Positions 47,231-57,844 are shown, numbered from the stretch's first letter. The stretch: DNA of 64,000 nt from Candidula unifasciata (GCA_905116865.2 CAJHNH020006668.1:1176412-1240411); one strand, 5' to 3'. Notes: generated from the letters alone by a model not told the origin. Numbers and translations are program-made.

Positions 47231-48119
47231 CAAATTACAATAAAATAAGTCAAGAAGATCAGATGAAAAGCTCTCTTTGAATAGTTTTTGATGTGTGATG
47301 CAGGCAATCTTACGTCCGGTCTCCTGACAATCATTTCTGATACTGATAGTCTTCTATGCCATGCCAAACTGCCCAACAACATCTTTCAGGCCTCTCTCTA
47401 CCTCTCAATCCTTCACTATTTCCATTATAATGACATACAAACTCCAGTTTTCAACTTCTTTCAAACGTTCAGATTTACCCACTGGTCTCTCATTTCTCAT
47501 TGTTTTGACATCACCAAATTTCTCATATGTCGCTTTGGTATTGCAAACATGTTTCGTAATTCTAAGGTGCTAATTCAATTCCAACTGTGGGCAGTTAGGC
47601 AGTAGATTGCTATGTGTTGATTTCAACAGTGGTATCGAGAGGTGATATTCAAAAAGCAACAACAAATTCCCCACCCCACATGCACACACGCGTGTAGATC
47701 CACACACACACAAATGCTGGGGTTGGTACTTTTACTATATTTCTCACACAGGCTCACTTATGTGGAGTACTGTTCTCATATAGAATCACTCATGTGGAGC
47801 ATTGTTCTCATAGATAATAACTTATGTGGAGAACTGGGAGAGAAGCAAACAGACTGAATAAACTGGTGAGGGGGAAAAAGATGACGGAGCTGGAAAGGAC
47901 ACAAAATGAGAAAATTCAAGTAGACAGTGCAACAGAACAAAGTATCCGTACCTTGAAAGACTGATTCGGCAGGCAGCAGGCAGAAGATCTGAATGGTTTT
48001 CAATGCACAGGAGATAAGACAAGCAGACTTTTAATCAGGCTGTAAATGGCATCATCAGTATATACATTTTCCTCTGATGCAAGTAATCAGTTCTTGTAGT
48101 GAGTTAATTTATCAACAGA

Positions 48120-48410
48120 AAGCAATTTGGATTTGATGAAACAGCAAATCAAATGGCTTGCACACTTGGACAGAATGCCTTTTGATACTATACAATACAA
48201 GGCATATACCAAAAAAGGAGAGAGGCGCAGAGCAAGAGGCAGACCAAGAACAAAACAGGAAGATAACATCAGAGAAACTCTACAGCACCACGTGTCTATG
48301 GTGGAAGCAGCCAGAAGTCCATGAAGCAGGACTTTAAAACTCCCTCGATGCCCGAAGCAGTGAAAGAGGACACAAAGAAGAGGAAGAAGAAGAAGAAGAC
48401 AAAGTAGACT
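48120..48410 (+). mobile_element. Retroelement 3' end with AG-rich tail
   Basis: Frame LMKQQIKWLAHLDRMPFDTI, then RRARGRPRTKQEDNIRETL and a stop, the basic C-terminus usual for RTE-like ORF2, followed by an AAGAAGAAG tail at 48375-48400. It abuts the 48417 exon boundary. Confidence 0.65.
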
Positions 48411-48416
48411 TCTCAC

Positions 48417-48595
48417 CTGAAAAAATTTCTTGGAGACTGCAACCTCCATGCCCAGGTCTGAGCAAGTGACCTTAATCAGATTGCTGGAGTTGTCGAACTT
48501 GTCACTCTTCTCATCTTCCTGGTCGCTTTCCTTGGGCTCATGGGGATAGTCGTTTCTGGCTGTCACGTAGTCACGAGTGGAAGCCACATTATTCT
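48417..48595 (-). CDS. TGFBR3: Betaglycan-like exon: acidic spacer and start of ZP-N
   Basis: 179 nt, phase 1 to 0. The acceptor is GTTTTTTAAATCAG; the donor is CAG|GTGAGA. The first part is a low-complexity acidic spacer (KESDQEDEKSDKF) with a sequon (DNSS). It is followed by LIKVTCSDLGMEVAVSKKFF, the characteristic first ZP strand with the first conserved cysteine. The exon therefore spans the orphan-to-ZP boundary. Confidence 0.9.
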
Positions 48596-49034
48596 CTGAT
48601 TTAAAAAACAGGAAAAAAAAAAGTGTTTATGTTGTTTGTGTTTACTGTCAAATCATTCCAGCAACCAGCAAGTTGAGAACCGTTGTTCTAGACTGTTCTG
48701 CCATTTAGCATCATGTTTTGAAGAGGCATCTGGTACAAGCCTTGGTGTGTCATACATTATTGCTGGTATTTACAGGCTCAAATGTCTCTTGTCAATTATG
48801 TGGCCAAGCCATCCTCTTTGACATTTTCCTACCAAGTTTGCCAGCTGTCAAAAAGCTTTCAAGTTTATTTTCTCCCCATAACATGCTGCAAACCCATCAC
48901 TGCCTTTATAAAGCTTTTCTATCAGTTTATAGTTCTCATCTGTTAAATGGAGCAGAGGCCCTTCATTTTTCTGTCCAACCAGGGTATTCGTTGAACTCTG
49001 ACCAGAAAGCAAATTTCAGCTATTAATAGATGTG

Positions 49035-49613
49035 CCTGCTTCACATATGGGTTTAAAGAGCCTGCTTCACATATGGGTTAAAGAGCCAGCTTCACATATG
49101 GGTTAAAGAGCCTGCTTCACATATGGGTTAAAGAGCCAGGTTCACATATGGGTTAAAGAGCCTGCTTCACATATGGGTTAAAGAGCCTGCTTCACATATG
49201 GGTTAAAGAGCCTGCTTCACATTTGGGTTAAAGAGCCTGCTTCACATATGGGTTAAAGAGCCAGCTTCACATATGGGTTAAAGAGCCAGCTTCACATATG
49301 GGTTAAAGAGCCTGCTTCACATATGGGTTAAAGAGCCAGCTTCACATATGGGTTAAAGAGCCTGCTTCACATATGGGTTAAAGAGCCTGCTTCACATATG
49401 GGTTAAAGAGCCTGCTTCACATTTGGGTTAAAGAGCCTGCTTCACATATGGGTTAAAGAGCCTGCTTCACATATGGGTTAAAGAGTCTGCTTCACATATG
49501 GGTTAAAGAGCCTGCTTCACATATGGGTTAAAGAGCCAGCTTCACATATGGGTTAAAGAGCCTGCTTCACATATGGGTTAAAGAGCCTGCTTCACATATG
49601 GGTTAAAGAGTCC
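49035..49613. repeat. 25-bp minisatellite, about 23 units
   Basis: Unit CCTGCTTCACATATGGGTTA, AAGAG, very homogeneous (C/A at unit position 3 is the main variant). In the intron between the 50.2 and 48.5-kb exons. 48600-49030 has nothing recognisable. Confidence 0.95.
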
Positions 49614-49689
49614 GCATTTTGTGGGATGGGAAAGGGGCAAGGAATAGAGCCACAACCCTCTAAAAAGGGTCACATTTTTTTAAAGGAAA

Positions 49690-49965
49690 AGATAGACTCA
49701 ATGCCCCACTATCCTCCCCCCCCCCCCCAACCCCCTTCAAACAAGCGTGTCATATAAGCAACTGATAAGGGATGTTTCTGTCAAAGTCGGAGTGGATCTG
49801 CCTAAATAGTAAGGAACCAACAGTCTGCATACAAATAAGCCAAGTTTGTGAAATGGATGTGCATGCTCATTCAAGTTCTGGAACAGAACCAAAGTCCAGA
49901 AGTGGAAGAAAAACCAGAACTTTGTACCGCCAGAGTTGACAGCTAGTTAACGCTAAGAAGAAGAA
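49690..49965 (+). repeat. GAA-tailed retroelement 3' end, copy 6
   Basis: C-rich run at 49717-49728, then GGAACCAACAGTCTGCATAC, ATTCAAGTTCTGGAACAG and AAGAAGAAG tail. Confidence 0.7.
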
Positions 49966-50149
49966 GTGAAAGGCAACTAATTAGGGTTGTGCTGAAATCA
50001 AATGTCTTTGGCCGAAAGACGAAGACTACGCAGCCCAGGTGTAAACCACAACATACTAACCACAGATGCAGAAGATGCTACTGTCTTCTTTTAATGCCAA
50101 TTTTATTTCACATGCACAAAACACATATCTACAAGACATGAAAGCACAC

Positions 50150-50333
50150 CTAAAGGAGGCACTCGCAGTTTGATTGAGTTTGCTGCATGAATCCCAGCAT
50201 ACATCTGAACTGGAGCAATGTAGTCTTGAGACCACTCCACCAACTGCCTGCCGGAAACTTTGATGTCATCCGCCCGCAGAGCCACAGTACTGACTTTAAC
50301 ACCTGTCACTTTGACATCAGCACTGGCATCAGC
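50150..50333 (-). CDS. TGFBR3: Betaglycan-like exon: end of second orphan-domain half
   Basis: 184 nt, phase 0 to 1. The acceptor is ATTTCCCCAG; the donor is TTTAG|GTGTGC. The peptide ends with RQLVEWSQDYIAPVQMYAG and then AANSIKLRVPPL, the counterpart of the vertebrate block 'LVKWA...ITSYT...ANRFHLRL'. It repeats in diverged form the SWVQKRYGAVTSY block of the 57.7-kb exon, which fits the known internal duplication of the orphan domain. Confidence 0.88.
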
Positions 50334-50439
50334 CTGGGGAAATATATGCACCCAAAGTCAGGAAATTGTCTGGCAATACCAGCTGCTGATGTAGGCACAA
50401 TCAAAATCTGGTAGAGGTGAAGAGATTACTGATGTTGTT

Positions 50440-50830
50440 GCTAAGTAAAGCAAAGGACCCTTTTTGACGCTAGTGGCGCAGTCGGCATATGATGCTAGGC
50501 TAATATTTATATACACCTAGGCTTTTCAGCTAAGTGACTCAGGGGCCATTTTGAAAATTGTGATCGTCACGGGCCATAGGCCAGAAAAGCAGCACAGAAA
50601 CATCATTAATACAACTGGCAATGATCCGCATGGTGCTTACCAAGCCTCTTTGGGCCAGATTTGGCTCACGGGTTGCAATTTTAACATCCCTGATATACAC
50701 CAATCGGTGCTCGATGGGTGATAATAACATCACGACCACACCAGCCTCCTTTACTCCGTATTTGCCTGGGTCAACCTGATTCGAACCACAAACGTTTGGG
50801 CTAGTAGGTAAGCATCTAGCAAAAGCACCA
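50440..50830 (-). repeat. SINE family B copy interrupted by a hAT MITE
   Basis: Left part 50440-50517 (AGGACCCTTTTTGACGC) and right part 50694-50830 (ATATACACCAATCGGTGCTC) form one SINE once 50518-50693 and one target copy are removed. Confidence 0.75.
50518..50693. mobile_element. hAT-type MITE nested in a SINE
   Basis: 176 bp between two TATACACC octamers (50510-50517, 50694-50701). The right end GGGTTGCAATTTTAACATCC is typical of hAT non-autonomous elements. The order of events is clear: SINE first, hAT second. Confidence 0.75.
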
Positions 50831-51049
50831 CCACTGAAGAAATCATGCATTATATTAACACCGGCCTGAACAATAAAATGAGCCATTTTACTACTGGATT
50901 AAAGATTACAACTATGTCACTAGTGAATTAAAGAATATAGCAACGGTGTTATCATTTGGTAACAGATTACAGCTATGTTATTTTTTTTATAAAAGATTAT
51001 GGCAACTGTGCCACTGGTTGAGGAAAGACTACAGCAAGTGAATCACTAA

Positions 51050-51265
51050 AGGGGTCTTCGTGGTGAAGTGGTCAAGCCATACGCCTCATGCTCACAGCTG
51101 CACTGTTTGGTTCACATGTGCAATTTATAGAGAGACCCATGCTCTGTGCGAGGCTCTTGGCCGGCAGCTGCCAGCTTTTCTGTGGACATAGACCACGCCA
51201 TATGGGACACAACTGTGTGCAATAAAGTCGATCCTCTCGACTTTAACCTTTAACTTGATTAAGCA
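51050..51265 (+). repeat. tRNA-derived SINE, family D
   Basis: Starts GTCTTCGTGGTGAAGTGGTC (A-box-like), with GTTTGGTTCACATGTGC as a worn B-box, and ends in CTCGACTTTAACCTTTAAC repeats. Confidence 0.5.
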
Positions 51266-51289
51266 TTAAATGCATTATGAAACTATTCA

Positions 51290-51715
51290 TCATCATCATG
51301 TAGCAGGTCCTTTGCAGAACGTCGCTCTCATCACAGTCTGCCTGTAAGAAACTCTGTCTCTCGCCAGTTCTCCTGCCTCATTCAAGGAGTCACTTATATC
51401 CTGTGCCCATCTTCGTGTTGGTTGGCCCCTGCCCCTCCTTCCTGGTACCATGCCTTCTGCTATAATTTTTTCCAATCCGTCGTGGCGCTTGATATGACCA
51501 AAATATTTCAGCTTTCGTGAAAGGATGCTGTTTATTAGCCAATCTTCCTTGATGTTCAGATCTTTTAAGATGTCAATATTTCTCATCTTCTTTGTCCAAG
51601 ATATTCTGAGAATCTTTCTATAGCATTTCAGCTCAAAAGCCCCTATTCTCTTTCTTAAGGACTGAGAGATAGTCCACGACTCACAACCGTATGTAGCCAC
51701 GGGGAATATGAAACT
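51290..51715 (-). pseudogene. RTE-like retroelement, C-terminal ORF2 fragment
   Basis: 134-codon open frame on the minus strand: YGCESWTISQSLRKRIGAFE, RKILRISWTKKMRN, KYFGHIKRHDGLEKIIAEGM, GRRGRGQPTRRW, the standard C-terminus. 3' tail is an ATG triplet run (51288-51300). 5' truncated. Confidence 0.8.
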
Positions 51716-51837
51716 ATTAAATATACAAAATGTGGATCAATGATAAAAGATAAAACATCATGTGAGTTATGCTATAACTATTTAAACATTACAAGACCAA
51801 GATATTATATATTTTATGGATATATATGGGACCCACA

Positions 51838-51975
51838 GTAGTGGAGTGTAGTTCAAATCTGCTCACAACTGACATTGACTTCCAAGTTAACCCAGCCTAA
51901 AAAGAGTACCAGGTAATGTTATGGGAAGTAAAGGTGGCAAGTATGAGGCTGACCACATTATTAGTGCCAACTAAA
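51838..51975 (+). repeat. SINE family B fragment, plus orientation
   Basis: CCAAGTTAACCCAGCCTAAA, GAGTACCAGGTAATGTTATG, GGAAGTAAAGGTGGC. Faces the next copy about 10 bp away. Confidence 0.7.
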
Positions 51976-51984
51976 ATTTAAAAA

Positions 51985-52215
51985 AAGTAAAGGTCCATTT
52001 TCCCCACCTTTAGGTATATAGGACATATAGGTCTAGACCTAAATTGTATCACGCTGGCCACCTTTACTTCTCGGGACTGCACCCGGTACCCACTTAAGAC
52101 TGGTTCCACCTGGGAGTCAAGGTCATTTTTGAAAATAAAAAGTCCGGTTCCGCCAGGGAGCGAACCCACGACCTTCCGATCCACACGCGAGTGTTTAGCC
52201 ATTACTCCAGGGCGA
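51985..52215 (-). repeat. SINE family B copy with best tRNA-like head
   Basis: On the minus strand the head reads GTAATGGCTAAACACTCGCG, then GGTCGTGGGTTCGCTCCCTG, with A- and B-boxes. The body is as in the other copies. Confidence 0.8.
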
Positions 52216-52356
52216 CTGCCATCAGTGCCGACTAGTCTATAATAAATGTACGGCATCATTTACCCGGTGCCACTGGCGTTGAAATGGTGCTGGATTTTTA
52301 CGTACATGGATGGATATCTCTCAGCCAGGCTATCAAGGGAATCAATTTATACTGAC

Positions 52357-52579
52357 CACTATGTCCACCCATCCAGAAACCTTCTTTGAGTGCAGGGTCC
52401 AGCGGAGACTAGGAGGTGACTTCACCACCAAGTAGAAGTGCCAGTCTTTTTCAGTGTCCAAACTCTGGCCTCTTGACCGCATGCTCATTCCGTTGTAATA
52501 AGGCAAGATCTCCAGATCAACTCCGACCATACCAGGTGAGGGGTCTGGTGGTTCTAGGAGCTCAATGATGTAGACAGGT
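52357..52579 (-). CDS. TGFBR3: Betaglycan-like exon: core of second orphan-domain half
   Basis: 223 nt, phase 2 to 0. The acceptor is CATCATCAG; the donor is GTG|GTCAGT. Two stretches mark it: VYIIELLEPPD at the start, equivalent to the HIIELITP strand of betaglycan, and FYLVVKSPPSLRWTL followed by KVSGWVDIV, equivalent to the vertebrate strand pair that reads 'LILKC-KSVNWVI' and 'KGSLKI'. No cysteines. The inverted SINE pair at 51838-52210 starts about 150 nt past this donor. Confidence 0.9.
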
Positions 52580-53534
52580 CTGATGATGTGAAAGGTAACA
52601 ATACACAATGAGGTATGTCATCAACTCTTCGAGTCAACATTCAAAAGATAAAGCAACAATATAAAATCGTTAATTAATGCGCTTTAAGAATCAATGTACA
52701 AAAGATGATACAACATTACAAAATGAGTCACATACAACAAATACAAAATGAGGTAAATAATTTGCTTTAAGAATCAATGTTCAAAAGACAATACAATACA
52801 AAATGAGGTGCATACAACAACACAAAATGAGTCACATTCAACTATACAAAATGAGGTAAATAATGCGCTTTAAGAATCAATGTTCAAAATATACATTAAT
52901 TCCTCTTTTTAAAAAATCTGTCTGTCAAAATTTATGGACCTGAAAGAGTTAACATATGTTAGGTTACTGTGTTTCCAAGATGTCTCTCTATAACACCAAT
53001 ACATTTAACCGGGTCATACAAACTGAAAACTGCAACTGGATTTGCTGCACGGAGACACTGATTCCTAAATAGGTGGGGACTGGATGGAAGTGATCCCAGA
53101 AGTGATCGACAAAACACAGAATTAAGAACAATGCATTTCAAATCTTTCATACATCGTCCAATGGCAGAACACTAAGATTTCTTGAAGCCACCACCTTTCG
53201 TTATCTGCATCCTGAACTTTGAAAACAGAAAGACATGATAAAACTAGCAGCTGCTTTTGAGTATAGTTGAAATCTGTACTTCAGTTATAAAGGATTCACT
53301 TATCCACTTCATTTATTTAATTGTTATTGTAGTATGCACCTGATGAGACTGTGAAATATGCCTGGCAATAGATTGTGCATGCACCTGAAGAGATGAGAAG
53401 AAAGATGCCAGGCAATAAATTGTGCAATCTATTCTCTATGTCTTCTTTGTTCAAATTTACAATGGGGAAAGATTGCTATGATTCATATAAAGAACGGACA
53501 ACAAACATCAACCATTGAAATGTTAGGGGCTCAC

Positions 53535-53664
53535 TTAGCGCGAACATGGTGATTTCTTCTCTTGGAGACACAGCCAGTAATTGGCTTCACCGCCTCTTGG
53601 TAGGAGAACAGACGAATACTTGGACTCAAAGCAGTCAGGTCACAGCTGGTATTTGCACTGACAT
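53535..53664 (-). CDS. TGFBR3: Betaglycan-like exon: start of second orphan-domain half
   Basis: 130 nt, phase 1 to 2. The acceptor is ATTCCAG and the donor GTGAGC. The peptide carries a sequon (ANTS) and two cysteines spaced as SCDLTALS ... ITGCVSKRR, matching the cysteine pair that opens the second orphan half in vertebrates (a Cys-containing strand, about 25 residues, then a Gly-Cys turn). The split codon AA|A gives Lys and runs directly into VYIIELLEP of the next exon, as in the vertebrate protein. Confidence 0.85.
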
Positions 53665-53699
53665 CTGGAATGATTTAGAGACATCATAACATTAGGACA

Positions 53700-53960
53700 T
53701 CTGTGAAAGTCAAAGGAAATTAAAACTAAGGCTAAACTTGAGATTAAAATTCCTAATTCCTATGTTAGTACTGCTGTATGAAGCGGAAACTTGGAGAACA
53801 ACCAAAACAATTACAAATAAACTAAACACATTCTTTAAAGTGTGCCTGTGCAGAATATAAGAAATTAAATAGTATAACAGAACCACTCATGTTGAGCTTT
53901 GGGAGAAAACCAAACAAATCCCAGCAAAGGGTCTGCTGAATGTTGCACTAACAGGCAAAG
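53700..53960 (+). mobile_element. RTE-like fragment
   Basis: Plus-strand frame LLYEAETWRTTKTITNKLNT, then VELWEKTKQ, a well-known RTE-like ORF2 block; broken by stops. 52620-53530 has short tandem AAATGAGG-like repeats and no other feature. Confidence 0.7.
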
Positions 53961-54099
53961 CTATCACAACCTAGCTGTAAACCACAACACAATGCGCCAA
54001 CTGCCTTTTTAAGGACAAATGCAAAATAAGAAGGGGAAAAAAGTATTTCTCCATATGATAGTAAGGGATAGTGTTTCCCTATTGTTGACCTCACTGCAT

Positions 54100-54620
54100 A
54101 CACATTGTGTTATGCTCTGAGTGGACTAAGTCAGTGAGACAACCCTGCTTATCCACAGTTGTCATTAGCTCTACTGTCATTCTGATGTGGTAGTTATGTC
54201 TATTCACAAACTTTTGTATCTGTGTACTTTTTAATCGACTCTGACAGAGATGATCCTGAGAGGATGTCAAACTTCCAGCATCTGTTCTCTTGGTCTCCAT
54301 CTGCCTCTCCTTCCCTGCAACTTTCCTACTGTCACTATATACTCTAGCTGTCTCCTTCGCATCACATGATTGTCTCTTTCTGAAGTGGGACATCAGTTCT
54401 CTTCATGAGTCAGCTTTTTTTTTTTCAAGACACCTTCATTACTCTGTTTATCAGTCCAAGGCATTCTAATCATTCGTCTATAAAAACCACATCTCTGCAG
54501 CTTCCAAATAATTTTTCACTACTTTACAACCTGTCCATCATTTACTTTCGCTTACAAGGATAGGATTTATATACCTTTTAAGAATTTCTTTTTTATCTTA
54601 ACTGACAAAAGAAAAATTCC
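54100..54620 (-). mobile_element. RTE-like retroelement 3' fragment
   Basis: Parallels 41815-42130 and 61840-62160 (GTCTCTTTCTGAAGTGGG, CAGTTCTCTTCATGAGTCAG, then a CCAAGGCATTCTAA block). Confidence 0.5.
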
Positions 54621-54635
54621 ATAAAATATCTTTAT

Positions 54636-54640
<5 letters not shown>

Positions 54641-54696
<56 letters not shown>
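54641..54696. repeat. A56 run
   Basis: Pure A run inside a RTE-like fragment region; length may be uncertain. Confidence 0.85.
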
Positions 54697-54698
<2 letters not shown>

Positions 54699-55157
54699 CT
54701 GCCTTTGCTTGAGCTTTTCTACATTTAGCTTCATTAATATCCTCCAGCTGATGTTATTAGGGCACCCAAGTACTTAAACATGGCTCTCTACAGAGAGGCT
54801 GTTTGCCAGTTGAAGACATAATAACAAGTATGAAACTCCACAGCTCCTGCAATGATACCCAGAGTTTGCAGAAACACCAGCACTTGCTTACCAAAGGACA
54901 GAGTCCCAAACCAAACACACAAGCTTCACAGCTTGAGGCAAAAAGCTTAACCCTATCCGCACGTATTAGGGGACTGCAAATGAAAATCTTCAAGTGTGAA
55001 AATAAATTACAATAACCTAGTAACCTGTCAATATTGTTGTTAAGGATGTCAAGAGTGTTAAGCATGTAACACCACCATACAAACGAACACAGTCACGTCC
55101 TAATGACAGTTTAAAGATGATCAACCCATTTTTGACATGCACCAAAGAAGAGCAGCA

Positions 55158-57430
55158 TTCTTCTTCTTCTTCTTCGATCCTTCTGTCAGAAAACTTATAT
55201 AAGGAGGCCGGTAGCCTTTATGAAAGCTATCGTGCAATCCATATCCTCTCGTGTACCATACAGTTTTGTCTTCATTGTGGTTGGAACAGGCCAGATTGTG
55301 TCTCTGTTGTCAGCATACAGTTGACAGTGTTGGAGCACATGCTCAGCATTTTCGGGTGCCACGATGCAGGGACACGTCTCCGTATTTTCTACACCGAAAA
55401 ATTTGAACATATGTTGACGAAATCTGTTGTGCCCAGTCCTTAGTCTGAATATAATAGACTGTCCCTCTCTAGAGAGGCGATGAAGTGAGTCTTGGGGAGA
55501 AAATCTGTTGTGGGTATCCAGCCACCTTTCTTGGATACTAGATTGTATTAGTGTTTTCATCTCTTGGTGGGTTAAGTCGCTATTTGGTTGTACCATGTCA
55601 CTGTTGCTTCTGGCCAATCTGTCCGCTATTTCATTGCCTTCCAAGCCACAGTGACCTGGAATCCACTGCAGTACAGATTGTTCTACTGAAGAGCCTAAGT
55701 AAATCAGCTGTTGCGTCAAGTCTACAAACTGAGTGTCTTTTGGGTTAACAATTGCTTGTAGAACTGACATAGCATCAGTCAGAAAGACCACTCTGCTATA
55801 TTTGCTGTGCTGTTGTCCATTCAGGAAAGAACATGCCGCTAGAAGTGCTTCTGCCTCTGCTCTGTAATTGGAGGAATATGAACCTGTTGGTACAGCCTGG
55901 TTGATTTTAAAACCATTTGGGCATTCTATGTATATTCCTTCTCCTCCGTCTCTTACTGCTCTCTTGGCTGAACCATCTGTATACACTCGAATCCAACTCT
56001 GGTGTGGGTAAAGTCTATTGATCTCTCGTTCTGTAGTTGATTTCATATCAGTGCTGCTCATTGATGATTTGGAGGAGACCCCTGTTACAGTGGTTCTGAC
56101 TGTTGGTAGGCTATCCCTAAGCCAAGCGGGGCAGTCGTTGTAAGGTTTAAGTGGAACATTTGGTATTATGGGTGGAAGTTTAAGGACAGCGAGCTTGGCA
56201 TTTGCGTTCTTAATAAAGCAAGTTCTCTTTAGCCTAGCCTTCTGGGGTTTCTGCAGTCGGCTGTACATGGGTTGTTCTTGAAAGTGGTGGTATTTGGAGA
56301 GCTGGGTGAGGATCTTTGTGTCTCTCCTATCTTCCAGATTATGGAGACCAGTAATCGTTTCCATATCTGATATGGGCGTGGAGCGCATTGCCCCTGTCAT
56401 AATACGGAGAGCATGGTTTTGGATCTTTGAGACTTTCTGAAAATTTGATTTAGCTGCTGTGCCCCAAGCAGCTATTCCATATTCTAGTGTTGGCCTCACA
56501 TAGCCTGTATAGGTCCTCTTAAGGACATTGAGGTTTGCCCCCCAGTCTGTTCCAGCTAACTTCCTCATCAGTTGTGTTCTCTTGAGTCCCTTGCTCTGTG
56601 TCTTTTCTATCTGTTTTCTCCATGTGAGTCTTGAGTCAAAGGTTACTCCTAAATATGAGTCATCATGTATCAGTGCCTGGCTGCCATATCTAAGTGAAAC
56701 TTTCTGGGGTTTGGTAGAGAGACTGAAAATGGTGTGTGTGGTTTTGGCCCCATTTCCAGGCATGTACCAGCTATTGGACCACCTCTCTAGAGTTCCAAGG
56801 GATTCTTGAAGCCTTGTCTGTGCTTTTTCAGTGTCCTCCTCTGAACTCAGTAGAGCCAGATCATCGGCATACATAACGGCTTGAACTCCATTACAGAGGG
56901 TTGATTTTATGTCGTTAATGTAAACTAGGAAAAGAATTGGGGACAGAACTCCGCCTTGTGGAACTCCATGTGTCATTGAGACTGATCTGCTCCTTGAACC
57001 CTGTATCTTGACTCTTGCAGATCGATTTTCAAGATATTTTACGATCCACCCAAGCATGTGATGGGATATTCCACTTTCAAGTAGCTTTTGTTTCAGCCCA
57101 TTTTTCCACACTTTGTCGAAGGCCTTTTCCATATCCACCCAGACTGCAATGGTGTGCTTTTTTTCCTGGAATGCATCTTCAATGTGTTGAGCAATAAATG
57201 TAATTTGGTCTTATGTTGATCTGCAACGTCGAAAACCTGCCTGTTCCTCCATTAGTTTGAAGTTTTTCTCTAGGAACCAGGTCAGTCGGTTGTTCAATAA
57301 TCTTTCAAATAGTTTGCACAGACAGCTAGTGAGGCTGATGGGTCTGTAGCTGTCTGCGTTGTTCTTCGGCTTTCCTTGTTTCAGGATTACGAAGATTTCA
57401 GACTTCCTCCAGGCTGGAGGAACTATACTA
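55158..57430 (-). mobile_element. 5'-truncated non-LTR retrotransposon with RT and RNase H
   Basis: One continuous minus-strand frame from about 57428 (PPAWRKSEIFVILKQGKPKN) to a stop at 55195, broken only by TAA at 57213-57211 inside the conserved GFRxxRSTxDQ block. From the V/M-D-MEKAFDKV start (57138) the 647-residue stretch holds GVPQGGVLSP (58-67), YADD (90-93), an RNase H with D388, E428, D455 and D506, and a C-terminal CPC...H...C knuckle. The clade is I/Jockey-like by the RT plus RNase H layout. The 3' end is a GAA triplet tail (55158-55173). It lies in the intron between the 57.7 and 53.6-kb exons, same strand as the gene. Confidence 0.9.
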
Positions 57431-57657
57431 AAAATCCAGACTTTTTTTTTTTAATCAGTTAAGGGGTGAAACTCTAGAAAGTTGTTGGTAAATGAAGGTC
57501 AAATATGGTTGTGCCTGAGTGTAGAGTTTCAAAACAGTGTGACTTCTGTGACAGACTGTTCACGACCAGGTCATGTCCATTAACTAGAGACCCCGGAGTC
57601 GATTGTAGCCAGTGAAAGTTAGGAAAACCGCAGATTTTAACTGCAAATGAAACTTAC

Positions 57658-57844
57658 CCCTGCCAATGTAGAATTTAATGACAAGATCTGAGATTTCGCT
57701 GTAGGAGGTGACTGCCCCATAACGTTTCTGCACCCAGCTGTAGACGGTATTGTTGCCTCTTGTCTGTGGCAACACCCGTTTGCGAGTTTTGGCCATAAGT
57801 CTTGTCCGCTTGCGCTGGAATCGTATTGAGGATTCTTTGGATAA
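57658..57844 (-). CDS. TGFBR3: Betaglycan-like exon: end of first orphan-domain half
   Basis: 187 nt, entry phase 0, exit phase 1. The acceptor is a good pyrimidine tract ending in TTTCAG; the donor is G|GTAAGT. It encodes a strongly basic stretch (RKRTR, then KTRKR), an N-glycosylation sequon (NNT) and YGAVTSYSEI followed by VIKFYIGR. The YGAVTS block is diagnostic: vertebrate betaglycan has a nearly identical block at the end of the first half of its orphan domain. The exit base G joins the next exon as Asp. Earlier exons of this half are not visible up to 64 kb. Confidence 0.88.

Larger units (their letters stand above)
25711..57844 (-). other. TGFBR3: Betaglycan (TGF-beta receptor III)-like gene, 13 visible coding exons
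   Basis: Overall gene entry. Thirteen exons on the minus strand join in one frame (187, 130, 223, 184, 179, 153, 189, 181, 97, 181, 154, 171 and 89 nt; 2118 nt, 705 codons plus stop). Domain order matches vertebrate betaglycan: orphan domain, bipartite ZP module, single transmembrane helix, short tail. Known role of the family: a cell-surface proteoglycan co-receptor that presents TGF-beta2 and inhibin to signalling receptors. Seen here: paired orphan-domain motifs, the ZP cysteine pattern and a TM segment very close to the vertebrate one. The 5' exons (signal peptide, start of orphan domain) are outside the window; human betaglycan is about 850 residues, so roughly 150 residues are missing. 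Endoglin is the alternative paralogue, but the TM, linker and tail fit betaglycan better. Confidence 0.9.
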
